Below, one piece after another: positions 46,240 through 57,076 of a stretch of DNA of 60,000 nt. The notes beneath the pieces are model-generated. The model was not told the DNA's origin. It made no database searches and saw nothing but the letters and a program-made list of their open reading frames with translations. Origin of the DNA: Cryptomeria japonica (taxonomy: Eukaryota > Streptophyta > Pinopsida > Cupressales > Cupressaceae); assembly GCF_030272615.1 (NCBI RefSeq), contig NC_081405.1, positions 20,725,047-20,785,046 of the forward strand. The letters run 5' to 3'. A program made the position numbers and the translations under genes. Numbering within the stretch: position 1 is the stretch's first letter; each line of letters starts with the position of its first letter.

Positions 46240-47018
46240 CTCCTATGCCTCCTGAGGGACCTATTGGTGGTGGTCAAGGAGCTCTCATGCCCACAGACTC
46301 TCTTGATGTCTGAGTCCGCGTCTGGGTCTGTCGCGACTGCATGTGCTCTGTAAAAGAGAGGCCCCACTGATCCTATGAAATTGATCTCTTGTAGAGGCTC
46401 CTATAATACTGAACCTCTCCTATTTCTCTCTCTGTTGCTCGCCATGCATCTAGGGCCTCTGTAAATAATGTCATCTTCTGCCCTGGGTCCAGTGTTCGCC
46501 GAGCTACATCCCTCTCCCCTCTCAATCTAACCGCCTCTGCCTCAGCCCTGCTCACTCTAGCTCAAAGGGTCTCAAGCTCGTCATCCATCTAGTGCATCTC
46601 CTCTCTCAGTTTCCCTATGGCCCCACCACTCTTCACCTCCTATAACATCTTTGTGGCCTCATCAGCCTCTGTCCTCAAACTATCTCACTCGAAGATAGCT
46701 GCCTCTAGATCATGCCATAGTGCATCCCCCTTTTCCCTCATCCGGTCTACCTCTACCTATAGACTATAGGCCCTAGCCCTCTCCTGATCTACTCTTTATC
46801 TCTTTGTTGGCAGTTGGTCCTCTAGACTTTGTGCTCAGGCCCTCTCAGTATCCCGCTCTAAAATGGCCTCGTCTAGAATGACTTGCGGTACCTATCCTGT
46901 TGGTCCTGCCTGCACTCACTCCTGCCCTCCCTCCGTAGCTGGTATATCCATCAGATCAACTCCTCTTGTTGTCCCCTCTTGTCAAGGACCTCCTACATCC
47001 CCTGTTGGTACCTATACC

Positions 47019-47098
47019 TGTAATGGTACCACTACTACTAGTACTTGTAATGGTACCACTACTAGTAGTACTTGTAATGGTACCATTACTACTGATAT
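47019..47098. repeat. 27-bp minisatellite in the antisense gene
   Basis: Three head-to-tail units start at 47019, 47046 and 47073, each beginning TGTAATGGTACCA. Since 27 is a multiple of three, it encodes a 9-residue repeat in the linker between the mobile domain and the coiled coil. Confidence 0.88.
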
Positions 47099-47880
47099 AT
47101 GTCCCCTCTGGACTCCCCTCCTTCTTTGTCCTCCTCTTTGCACTTGAACCTATCCCCTGGCTCCTCTGACAACCTCCCCCTCTCTTGGACCATCTCCCTC
47201 TCCCTCGACTATCTCATGGACAAAGGGCGCAAGCTCATGTCATCCTCCAAAACCCCTTGAATGGTCAGGAAAACTGGCATGTGTGCCTCCCACCATGCAA
47301 CATATGCACTTGTGCAACCATGATCATCTCCAGCCTCTGCCCTCTCATTCCATGGCACCATCTCCACCCTTTTCCATCTCATTCGTACCACGAATAGACC
47401 CACAACATCTCCCCATGTCGCATGCTCCCTAGTAATGCGTGAATGTGTGCGCTCCTACCCAACAATGTCCTGACAAAGCCCAAACTGCCTCATGACTCGG
47501 TGTGGCAGATACTGATCAATAACATGGATCATCCAACCAAAGAGCCAACACTCAATCCACACCTATGCTAACATATAATTGTACCTTCAGTGCTCGTAGT
47601 CTCTGAAGGGTCACCATGTAAACACTACAATCTTATGAATAATCCTCCTCCAAAACTAGACAGCACTAACCCCAGTATAATGTAACAATCTTCTATATCT
47701 ATCCACATATGGATAGTGTGGCCTCTGATCCTGTACCCCTAGTGGTCATGTCACGATGATGTGCTCCCATGCCCAGATATGTAGCAATGTAATGCATGTC
47801 CCAAGGTTCTTGTAACCTTGGTATACACACATATGTATATCATGATAAAGTTGCCCAAGCATAGCTTCCCCCCATGCATA

Positions 47881-49446
47881 TGATAACTCAATGATGAACA
47901 ATAAGTACCAAACTAGTATGAGAGGGGGGGTGAATCAGTACAGTCACAAAATCTTTTCTTGAACTGGTTTGACTGCAAACACTACAAATGTCTGACAGAT
48001 AGTAACACCAGTCTGAAACAGAATGCAACCGGTAAGGCTAGGAATGACTGTGACAAGCATTAACCGGTTAATCACTTAGTTTTCCACTCAACTTAATACT
48101 ACACTTCCATTTCACCTTTATGCATGAATAGGTAATCTAAAATATAATAACAACTAACTCAACATGTTTTACCTTCAGACACAAATCACTTAAATCATCA
48201 CATGAAAAATACTACACATGACACATAGATTTTTCACGTGGAAACCCAACTGGGAAAAACCATGGTGGGGATGAATACCCACAAGTTGCTTTTGAACTCT
48301 TTAGAAGTCCGCTCTGTTAGGAGCCTAGTCTAGTTGAATATTGTTACAAGAAGTTCTGCTAGGAACTGATCTTATTAGAGATCACCCGATTAAGGGATGG
48401 CTAAATACCCGGTTAAGGGTTAAACCCTGTTAGAGGTTACCTTTTTAGAGGATTTCAAGAACTTAATTAGTTTGAGTCACCCTGTTAAAGGATTTACAAC
48501 AAGCTGATTAAAGCTACCCGGTTAAGGATTTTCCAACTGTTGAAGTGGTTAAAGATCAACAAGTATTACAATGATATGATAATAGCACTCAATGCCTAAT
48601 GCAGATCTGCTTAAGTTCCTTCCTTCTACACACACACAATGCAGGAATCAATCTTCTTATCTCATCTGGTCTGGCAATAATCACGTATCTCTTCACTTAG
48701 ATACACACACACCATTTGCCAACAACCTCAGCATGAAACACAACATCGACCTTATAGGAAATAGATAGGTTGGTAGCATAAACCCTAAACCCTAAACATT
48801 TAGGTTAAGCAATTCAGGCGGTTCAATCCTGGCCATTGAACACTTTGCATTTGAATACAATGGTCTTGAACAGATCTCGAGACATTCTCCATCACTTGTT
48901 CTTCACCGCTTTATGGAAGTGATAACCCATCACGCATTCTCCATCGTTTACAGGGACTTCGCACATTCCTAAGGTAGATAGGATCAATCTCCTTCATGCA
49001 AGATCCTTTACACGCACAAGGCTAACATGGCACCATAATCTGATCTTCATTACATTCTAACTCATCATACGATGTCATCGGTTGAATCACACAGGCTTGG
49101 AACACTTCAACTGAAAACCCTTAAGCTAAGACTACCACCCGGTAGTCATATCATGTTAAGTCTTCATAGAGAACATTCCATATGCCAATTCACATTTCAT
49201 CATATCGGTTCTCTTGGACAAACATACCACTTCACCTATTGCTCAATATATTGGTTTATACCACCATACCGGTTCACTTTACCAACTGTTTAGCTTCAAT
49301 ATACTTGTTCACTTCTTTGCACATATACCGGTTCACCTCATTGTACCGGTTCACATTTTAGCATATTGTCGGTTCACTCTCCAACATATTGACATCAATG
49401 ACAACATAATATCATCATGTCAACATACTCAGCACAAATTCCAATA
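47881..49446 (-). mobile_element. Solo LTR S4 in the antisense gene of E
   Basis: A 1,566-bp insertion starts TGATAACTCAATG and ends AAATTCCAATA, with duplication GCATA at 47876-47880 and 49447-49451. Leaving it out joins the mobile domain across the site. GAGAGGGGGGGTGAATCAG near the left end and the ACGTGGAAACCC block near 48236 show a Sirevirus-like LTR on the minus strand, similar in layout to copia A. The right end is TA rather than CA. Confidence 0.9.
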
Positions 49447-50083
49447 GCATACTCCACTCCATCGTCAAGCATGTAATACAAACACCTACTCCAGCTCATC
49501 GAAAACTCGTGCTCGCTCAGCAAGCATCATTCGATCACTGATCAACCCACATATGAATAAAACCAGCTAGGGAATACCATGGTGCTACTCCATCACCTCC
49601 TGAAGTCTCATCCTCGTCCTGTCCATGGGGAGATCGTCGCTCTCACATGCCCATCTCAAGTAATCCTCCTTGTGATCCAACCTGTACTCTGAAATCACAA
49701 CCCTAATCGGAATCTTCAGGATCTGCCATATGTCAAGGAGGGTGATGTTGGCCTCACCTATAGGTAGATGAAAGGAACAGGTCTCATTGTTACACCTCTC
49801 AACCAATGTTGTCATCATAGCAGTATAAGCTTGAATTTGAGGCCATCACCTTACGAATCCAAGTCCTAGCAAGTTCAGTACAACTTGCTCATCCTCACTC
49901 AGCTGCCTATATAATTCCATCGTGGGAGGCCAATGCTCCCATGACTCTATAGTGGGAAATTCCTACTGCATTAAACCAACTCACCTCATTGGCCCTCTTT
50001 TCTAGCCTATTTCTAGCCTATCATAAGCCCTGGGGCATCTTATCGAACTCTGTATCCTTTTTCCTTTTCCCTCTTTCCCTCAT

Positions 50084-50793
50084 TTTTTCTCCTAGGCGGA
50101 GACGTCAAAACCGCATCCCCTGCGTCATTTCACAGAGCGGATATGACGTTATGTAGTATTATCCCTTCCCCCCTTACCCGCAGGCAGAGATGTTGATTGA
50201 CCTGATCAACATCTGTGCAAATATTAATCGTCTGCGTGGATGGGGAACGCTTGTGCAGGTGTTGATCCCCCACGCAGACGCCGAAATGGTGATCGACGTT
50301 TGTGCCCTAACAACTTTGATACCTCTATTTACTACCCTAATAAATGCTAATCTACTAAATGACAAAGGTAGGTTGGGGTATGTACCGGTGGGCCATAATC
50401 GGTCGGTCATTGGTACCATCAAACCCTCTTTGCGCAATGCTCGTGGCAAGGAATGCAATCCATGGCTCCTAGTTTCTCTGGTCTCTTTCAATCTCCAAAG
50501 TGTGTATGTGACAATGACCCCCCCTTGGGCCCCATAAGGCATATATAGGGTCCCCTTCGCCCCTTTCTCCTATTTTCTTCGTGCTCGTTCATTTCTTCCA
50601 TTTTCCCCTTTTTCTTCTCATCTTTTTTCTCCTCCCTTTCTCTCCTTTTCTTCATTATTTTCTTCTTTTTGAGATTTTTCTCAAAAATTTTAAAATTTTT
50701 GATTAAATTCTCAAGGGGGCATAAACCACCTGCGTCTTCACGTTGGGGCATCATCTTTCAATTTTTACCCACCGCCAATTTTGGTCGTTGTGC
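50084..50793. other. Region between antisense gene and 3' LTR of E
   Basis: Probably the 5' untranslated and promoter side of the antisense gene. Words like CGTCTGCGTGG and ACGCAGACGCC recur at 50195-50290. Overlapping frames on both strands (50174-50542) have no recognisable content and are likely chance. A pyrimidine-rich stretch lies at 50545-50690. Confidence 0.45.
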
Positions 50794-50808
50794 AAAAAAG
50801 GGGAAAAA
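50794..50808 (+). other. Polypurine tract of gypsy element E
   Basis: AAAAAAGGGGAAAAA lies directly before the LTR start TGTAGATGCC. It defines 50809 as a 3' LTR of a plus-strand element. Confidence 0.85.
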
Positions 50809-52200
50809 TGTAGATGCCTAAAATTATTTAAATTAAATATTTAATTAATTTAGCCTTTCTATGCAATTAATTAATTTAATTATGTTATCCTTATTCCTCT
50901 CAGAATTAATTAAATTTAATTTAACTAATTCTATTTCTATAGTCCACTAATTAATTATCAAATAAATTAATTATTCCCCTATTCTTCTAAAGTCAATCAA
51001 ATCATTAATTCTTCTCAATTCTACTTAGTTAATTAATTTTAATTAATTAACTTAACTAGAGTGATTCCTACAAATCACTCCCTAATACCCCACTTACCCT
51101 AATTAATTCTTCTAGAAGCCTGATTAATAATATCTCTCAATTTTAAATTCCTCCACTCATTCTCTCCCCTCTTGTCAAATCCTCCTAACTTATCCACTTT
51201 CTTTCTAATATCTCATTTACGCACTTAATCCCCTTCTTTAATCACTTGCACATTCCTAACCTTCATGATTAGGAATAAGTCAACTACTTGCCATAAATGG
51301 TTTGTCTCCTCTCACCTCCCAACCTTAAATGCACCTACTTTGGTCATGACAAAAGACTTCAAATCCTTGCACTTCCCCATGCTCCCTCACTTCCCAATAT
51401 ATTTTTAATTCCTTTTCTCTTCCCTTTCTCCCATGCAATCTTCTATTTGAGAATTTTTAATTCCCTTGTCCCTTCGCAAGGAATTTTAAATTTCTTTAAT
51501 TCTTTTGATCTGCATTGGGGATTCTTCCCTATGCACCTTGAGGAGTGTGGAGAGAAGAAATGCCTTTATGACAAATCTCTTGGTCTCCACACCATGTCCT
51601 CTCAATCCTTCCCATCACTTTCCTTCAATCTCCACCCTCCATTTTAAATCAATATTGACCCTCCATTTTAGCCTCTTCAAATCTATAAATTGGGGTCTCC
51701 TTCCCTCATTTCCATATCCATCTTTTGTGCAATCTCATGTTGTTAATTTGTGCTTAGAAGTATCCCTCATAACATCCACACTATAGCCACCTTGCTCCAT
51801 ATCTAACTACTTAGCCATTTCATCTACCCATCAAGCATTGTTGTTGTGTAGTGGAGAGAAATCCACATCCCCACCATAGGACTAATCCAATCAAGATAAG
51901 GAGGGGTGCATCTTTAGCTTCACCTAAGGTCCAATCCAAGGAACAAGAGAGCTTCACATGAAGGTATAATGGATTTTGCTGCATTTAATTATGTGTTCTA
52001 TGTTTGTTTTGATTGAATATAACCATTTACCCTCTTGTTGATTTTCCCTTGGTTCACACCATATTTCTTATCATAAACTGCTGAAACTCCCTTGTATGAA
52101 TGAAACCATCATAACTCATGAATTGCTCATAGGCATTGAGCCTTATGTCTTCACTGAGGTCCCCACCTAGCTTGAATGCATCAAGGGCCCATTCTTAAGA
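50809..52200 (+). repeat. 3' LTR of gypsy element E (Tat-type)
   Basis: The start TGTAGATGCCTAAAATTA matches the inverted LTR Y (33772) over at least 1,150 bases, up to GAAGGTATAATGG near 51965. The TATA box is at 51683-51690. The first 250 bases are very AT-rich with TTAATTAA words. Beyond about 52030 the match to Y fades, so the right end is unknown; if it were as long as inferred for Y it would reach about 52700, but coding sequence of another kind begins near 52240. Confidence 0.78.
51683..51690 (+). promoter_or_regulatory. TATA box of the E 3' LTR
   Basis: CTATAAAT precedes TGGGGTCTCC; the inverted LTR Y has CTATAAAT-TGGAGTCTC at the same place. Confidence 0.55.
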
Positions 52201-52239
52201 GGGGTCCTCTATTATTACACCCAATCCGGTGTCAAATCT

Positions 52240-54213
52240 CTATGGGGGCATAGGTGCCTCACCTTGGAAGTCAAAGCCCTCATAGGAATGGAAAGGAATG
52301 TCTTTACCAGGAGACAATGTATGTAAAGGAGTTACAACCCTAGGACTTTCCAGAATTTGATAGGGTTGTCCACTTGAGGAAGAGGATGCAATCATTGGCT
52401 TCTTCATGGCGGCCTCAACAAGTAACCTAGGTGGTGGAAGGGGTTCTTGAGATGGTAGTTGTGGTGTCTCAGCAGTGGGAGGCATGGATGATGATTCATC
52501 AAAATAAAGTGGAGGAGATGGTGGAGGGGAAGCAATAGATTGAGGAGATTCAGGCTCCTCTTCTTCCACTTGTTGGACTTGGGGCTCTACCACCACCCCA
52601 GGCCTTTCATGGAGCAGAGCCAACTAGTCCATATCTATATATGCACTGAAAATGGATCTCATCCTTGCTTTTGGTATCAATAACATCTCCCATGCAAGGG
52701 AGTATGAGCTATCAACTCTCCTTTTCTTATGCTCCTCATATTGTATTTTGTACCATCTTTCCTTTATCTTCAACACCTCATATATTTCTAATAAGATCCT
52801 TATCATCATCCCATTGATGTTGTTGGGGCTTTGCCTTCCCAAGTCCCTAGATAAACCATTCAAAGTCATTGTATCTATACTTAGCATGAGGGAGGTTGTA
52901 TATATTCAACATAACATCCAAAATATCATAAGCTTTTCTATTTGTAAAGTGATGTATTCCCACAATGACCTAAGATTAGAGGAGTGAACCCTTCTTATGA
53001 GCACCCCAAATTAAAGATCTCTCTACTTCAACTAACTAATGCATTATCTCTAGAAAAATTAATTTATCTAGCACGGTTATGGGGAGAAGCCTAGGAGTAA
53101 CAAGGCTACCAAAAACCCTAATAATTGTACACGATCCTTAAAGTAGAACCATGATCCACAGTTGTGACCAATTCCAATGTAGACACTAGGTCCTTAAGCC
53201 TCCAAAACTCCTTTATCTCCTTACTTAAACCCCATCTAACCTCTCCCTAAAGGATACTTAACAATTTTATAACAAAATGATTTTCAAAGGAGAGATAGCT
53301 AGATTCTTTCAAGTGCATATCCCAAACATAGGTTCATTCTTGGATAGGGAGTGGTTCACCTCTTAAAAATGGAACAACTTTAAGATCAGAATGCCAAACC
53401 TTAAGGCCCTTGTATAACAGAATGTGCATCAAGATAAAATAGTACCTAAAATTCAATGAAGGCCCCCTCTTGAAATCACAAAGGGCTTTGTGAAGTCCCT
53501 CAACCAACCGACTAGCATAATAAAAAGGTCTATTAATATCCCTATTTTGAGTATCCATACATAAAACAAGCATCCAATTAGGGATCATTCTTAGCATCAA
53601 CCCCACAAACTTGGCATAGACAATAGTAAGTATCTTAAAGATATCCAACAAACAAATTGATGTTGTAGGGTGCAACATACTTTGAAGTCAATGACCTCTC
53701 ATCCCTCTTTAAGTGTATACACCTAAAAGAGGAAATCTTGTCCCCATACAATCTTTCATGGGTCTTGTATTATTTCTCAAGCTTCTCTGGGTTGATAGGC
53801 CAATCAGTATTAGGATTGATCATGAAAACCTCATCAATCATCTCTTTGGTGATAGCCACCAATCTTCCCCCTTCTTTTGCCACAATTTCTCTTACATCAG
53901 GCTTGTAATTGCGAGCAATTGTTGCGACCAAATCAATGGTTACAAAAACATTTGGGACCACCATTCCTCCCAAATTATAGTTTCAAATATTAGATAAAGG
54001 GACACGTTCTTTCTTCTTGTTATAGCTTGTCCTCCAGAGACTAAACCCCCATGGTTGAATTATGAGGTCTTTGCATCCACTGATGTGATCAATTACGAAT
54101 TCATCTAGTCTAGCACCTGGCTTAGACATATTTTGAGTCTTTGTCAACCCTAGAAGTTGTGCAATTATATCAATTGAAAGCTTCCTTTTCCCTTGGATGG
54201 AAGATTCGGCCAT
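52240..54213 (-). pseudogene. Decayed ORF of unknown function, minus strand
   Basis: I do not recognise this protein. Coding-like frames follow one another on the minus strand: 54213-53983 (MAESSIQGKRKLSIDIIAQL), 53973-53770 (VREIVAKEGGRLVAITKEMI), 53678-53334 (LHPTTSICLLDIFKILTIVY, NRDINRPFYYASRLVEGLHK), 52887-52624 (LEIYEVLKIKERWYKIQYEE) and 52623-52240, a proline- and serine-rich tail (PESPQSIASPPPSPPL). ATG 54213 is a plausible start. The phrase around ITKEMIDEVFMINP is reminiscent of KITKEVIREITDLP in D ORF2, so it may be a distant relative carried by another pol-less element. Stops and frameshifts abound. Confidence 0.5.
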
Positions 54214-55219
54214 CTTTTGGACATATGGTTTATATAAACTATCTTAGACACCTACTAGGGTTTCAAAATGAAATTCTATAGAATGAACTTCTCAATAACA
54301 CTTTATAACACCATAATTTATTAAGCTATAATCTTAACAGAAAGCGGAAAGATTTTCTGATATATCAAGTGCAACCATAGCCTATATGGAAACCCTATGG
54401 CAAAAACCCTAGCAATTGAAGAATTGAATTGTAAGAGTTACACAGAGCACATTAGAACATAGAAAAAGCACTATGAGATCAAAGTGAAGCAAATTTAATA
54501 AAAAAATCCAATCTATAACGATAATTTTAGCTCATTAAATGAAAGCACATATGTAGGTAGGATGGCACGAAGTAGTTGTTAAAATTTGTATTTGAACGTT
54601 GTGGCTCCAACAAAAAAATCTCCTTTAAGAAATGACAAATAGGAAATGAGCACATAATTCCCTTTTTTTATTAATTAATTGTCACCATTTATAAGCTTTA
54701 GCACCTTTACTAACTATGCGGTTGCACAATCAATCTGGATATGCAAGGCCCATGTCTTTATCGTGCCACATAATCTTAGGTATGTCACAACCTTATTGTT
54801 CCATGTGTACAGAGTCATATTCGATGGATCCCATGTCCCATGTCTATGGGCGGGGTTGCGGAGTTAGGTTGGACGAGCAACTTTCACTAATCGCACAACT
54901 GCGCGAAGATCACAACAGTTGATCTTAGGGAACATGAACGACAAGGCAAAAAGGGCTTTATATCATGGCAATAGGCTGGCTAACACACAAGGCTAATCAT
55001 GACAATGAATCAAGGGCATAAGTTATAACTAAAGGAACCAGGAACCAACTACAACAATTCAATGAACAATTATAACAAAAAGAAAAATGGAACGAGGAAT
55101 AAGGACTAGGGTTTACGGTTTAAGGATTTAGATTTAGGCCATGAAGATTTAAACCTGACATTTTAAGCACTAAAGCAAAAAATTTCACCTCCCAACACAT
55201 TCAAGACAAGAGCAAGGGT
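54214..55219. other. Unassigned stretch
   Basis: No recognisable gene or LTR pair. It is AT-rich, with a short CG-richer part around 54845-54905. It separates the decayed ORF from a copia fragment. Confidence 0.4.
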
Positions 55220-56098
55220 GTTCATACAAGAAGAAGACTCGTAGAATCTAGCAAGCAAGCAAATTATTGCTTCCTATCTCAAGTTGAACCAAAGACATAT
55301 AAGGAAGCCAATAAAGATTATATTTGGATAAAGGCAATGGAAGAAGAGTTGAATTAGATAGAAAAGAATCAGACATGATAACTATTACCTAGACCAATAG
55401 ACAAAAATATGATAGGAACCAAGTGGGTGTTCCAGAACAAGCTGAATGAAGATGAAAAAGTCACTAGAAACAAGGCAAGATTGGTCTGCAAAGGTTATTC
55501 ACAAGTTGAAGGCATATATTTTGAGGAGACATTTTCTCTAGTAGCAAGGATGGAAGCTATGAGGATGTTTCTTACATATGAAACTCATAAGAACCTTAAG
55601 GTATATCACATGGATGTCAAGTTGGCATTCTTAAATGGAGAAATCAAAGAAGAAGTATACATTGAATAACCAAATGGGTTCAAGTTGATAGAAGATCTGG
55701 ATATGGTTTGCAGGTTGAAGAAGGCATTGTATAGACTCAAGCAAGCTCCTGTAGCTTGGTATGTGAGGTTGGATACGTATTTGTTGTAGCCAAACTTCAG
55801 AAAAGGTACTACAAATAGTAATCTTTACTTTGACAAACTATGGATTGTTGTTGTGTAGGTTTCTGATATTATATTTGGAGGAGACGATAATTTATGTAAC
55901 ATGTTTGCAGAAGAAATGTAAAAGGAATTTGAGATGTCCATGATAGAGGAATTGTCATTTTTTCTTGGTCTACAAATTACTCAATCAGAAAAAGGCATTT
56001 TTATTTCTCAAACCAAGTATATCAAGGATATTTTGAAGAAGTTTGGGATGGAGAATTCTAAATTGGTTTCCACCGTCATGGTTACTAGTTGTAAGTTA
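55220..56098 (+). pseudogene. Copia reverse transcriptase fragment (H)
   Basis: A truncated pol piece starts around GVHTRRRLVESSKQ (55220) and has AMEEELN, then the open frame 55409-55669 with [34 protein letters not shown] and [13 protein letters not shown]. It continues after a TAA (likely glutamine) through LYRLKQAPVAWY, SDIIFGGDDN (active-site area, YVDD replaced by VSD) and YIKDILKKFGMEN. It stops before RNase H. No LTR was found at either side. It is closest in wording to copia A and B. Confidence 0.88.
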
Positions 56099-57076
56099 TA
56101 GATACATATATACATATTCATATAAATGTGTCATTAATTTTGAAGTTGAGTGATAAGGTACATTTGTATAATAAAGAGGAGGGATTCATAGTGATCATCT
56201 AACTGCATGTGACCAGAATTTGATCTCATCATTGTCTTTTTGAGTTAGAAATATCTTATAAAGCCTATTCATCAAACTTGCAAAATTTCACATTGGGCCT
56301 AATTAAATTTTCTTTTCGAAATCCATTGGTGCAAATTAATACTCGTTCCCTTGTCTTTGTTCACATGGGCACACTTATTCAGTTACTAATTTCTAAAAGG
56401 GAAATCTGCTTCACAAGTTGGAATTCCTTATAGTGAATATTCACGATTAGAATAGCTAAATTATTTATAGTTTGCTTTACTCACATAAAAATGTTTTTAG
56501 CCTCTAGGAAAAACAAGACATAAAAAACCAAATGCAATTGGATAAACATTCAAGGAAAAGTCTGAAATTTCGCAATCATATTACAATTGCAATTATAAGA
56601 CTTTTAACATTTTATCACATCGCAACTCTATTAGTTTAAGCCTTTACACCCTAAGAAGTGTTAAGTGTTAAAATATTTTGAATTCCTTCATATTAGTTAT
56701 TGTTGAGCTTAATTGGCCAAGTAAATTTGCACATGTCAAAATCAGTTTCTATAACTACAACCTAAGAAAATGGCTAGGTTTGGGGATGCGGTAAATAACT
56801 ACCAAGTATTTTTTGGTCTTATCAAATGTTAGTTATGAAACTTGACTTTAACTACTATGTTTCCATTCATTTTAGTCTTCGTTGTTCACTTTCGAGTTAG
56901 AACAAGGGGCGGATAATATTGCAGACCTTTGATAGTCAAGAGGTGAAAAAATAAACAATCTTTATGTTGAGAGATAAGAAGATAATGAAATGGAAAGCTA
57001 ATGTATGAGGATAGTCTAACAATCACTATAGACAAAAGGCAATCTTTAAGGTAAACTTGATAATTCTTACCCAAAA
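56099..57076. other. Unassigned AT-rich stretch
   Basis: No open frame with recognisable content, no LTR pair and no RNA gene was seen. It lies between the copia fragment and gypsy element F. Confidence 0.45.

Larger units (their letters stand above)
46240..50083 (-). pseudogene. Antisense gene with plant mobile domain in element E
   Basis: On the minus strand a gene of about 750 codons runs opposite to gag-pol. It may start at ATG 50083 (MRERGKRKKDTEFDKMPQGL). The plant mobile domain is visible: TLVERCNNETCSFHLPIGEA and ITLLDIWQILKIPI (49585-49818), then, after solo LTR S4, DDGVEYAWGEAMLGQLYHD and NLGTCITLLHIWAWEHI. Further on are FWRRI, VIDQYLPHRVMRQFGLCQD and YVAWWEAHMPVFL. The C-terminal part (46373-46850) is a charged coiled coil (RAEAEAVRLRGERDVARR). 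Such domains occur in host proteins (MAIN, MAIL1) and in transposable elements; the function is unclear. Many TAG/TGA stops and frameshifts make it a pseudogene. Confidence 0.8.
33773..50808 (+). mobile_element. Ty3/gypsy element E (Tat-type), interior
   Basis: The plus-strand order is gag, protease, G-patch, RT, RNase H, second RNase H, integrase, antisense accessory gene, polypurine tract, 3' LTR (50809). Two RNase H domains and an extra gene between pol and the 3' LTR are hallmarks of the Tat lineage. Three solo LTRs interrupt it. The 5' LTR was not found: the LTR directly left of gag (Y) is inverted and looks like a later insertion. The real 5' LTR should lie further left or outside the window. 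All genes are broken by stops. Confidence 0.8.

Noticed and set aside
48779-48797. Telomere-like AAACCCTAAACCCTAAA
   Set aside because: Only about two and a half units, inside solo LTR S4; no array.
50174-50542. Overlapping open frames of more than 110 residues on both strands
   Set aside because: Neither has recognisable motifs; the region is more CG-rich, which lengthens chance frames.
50809-54213. Reading the LTR at 50809 and the minus-strand ORF as one element
   Set aside because: The LTR is plus-oriented with a polypurine tract on its left, which makes it the 3' LTR of E; the ORF on the minus strand lies beyond it and has no matching LTR.
54680-54922. Short frames around a CG-richer patch as a host exon
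   Set aside because: No homology I recognise, no splice-site pattern that could be supported, and overlapping frames of equal quality.
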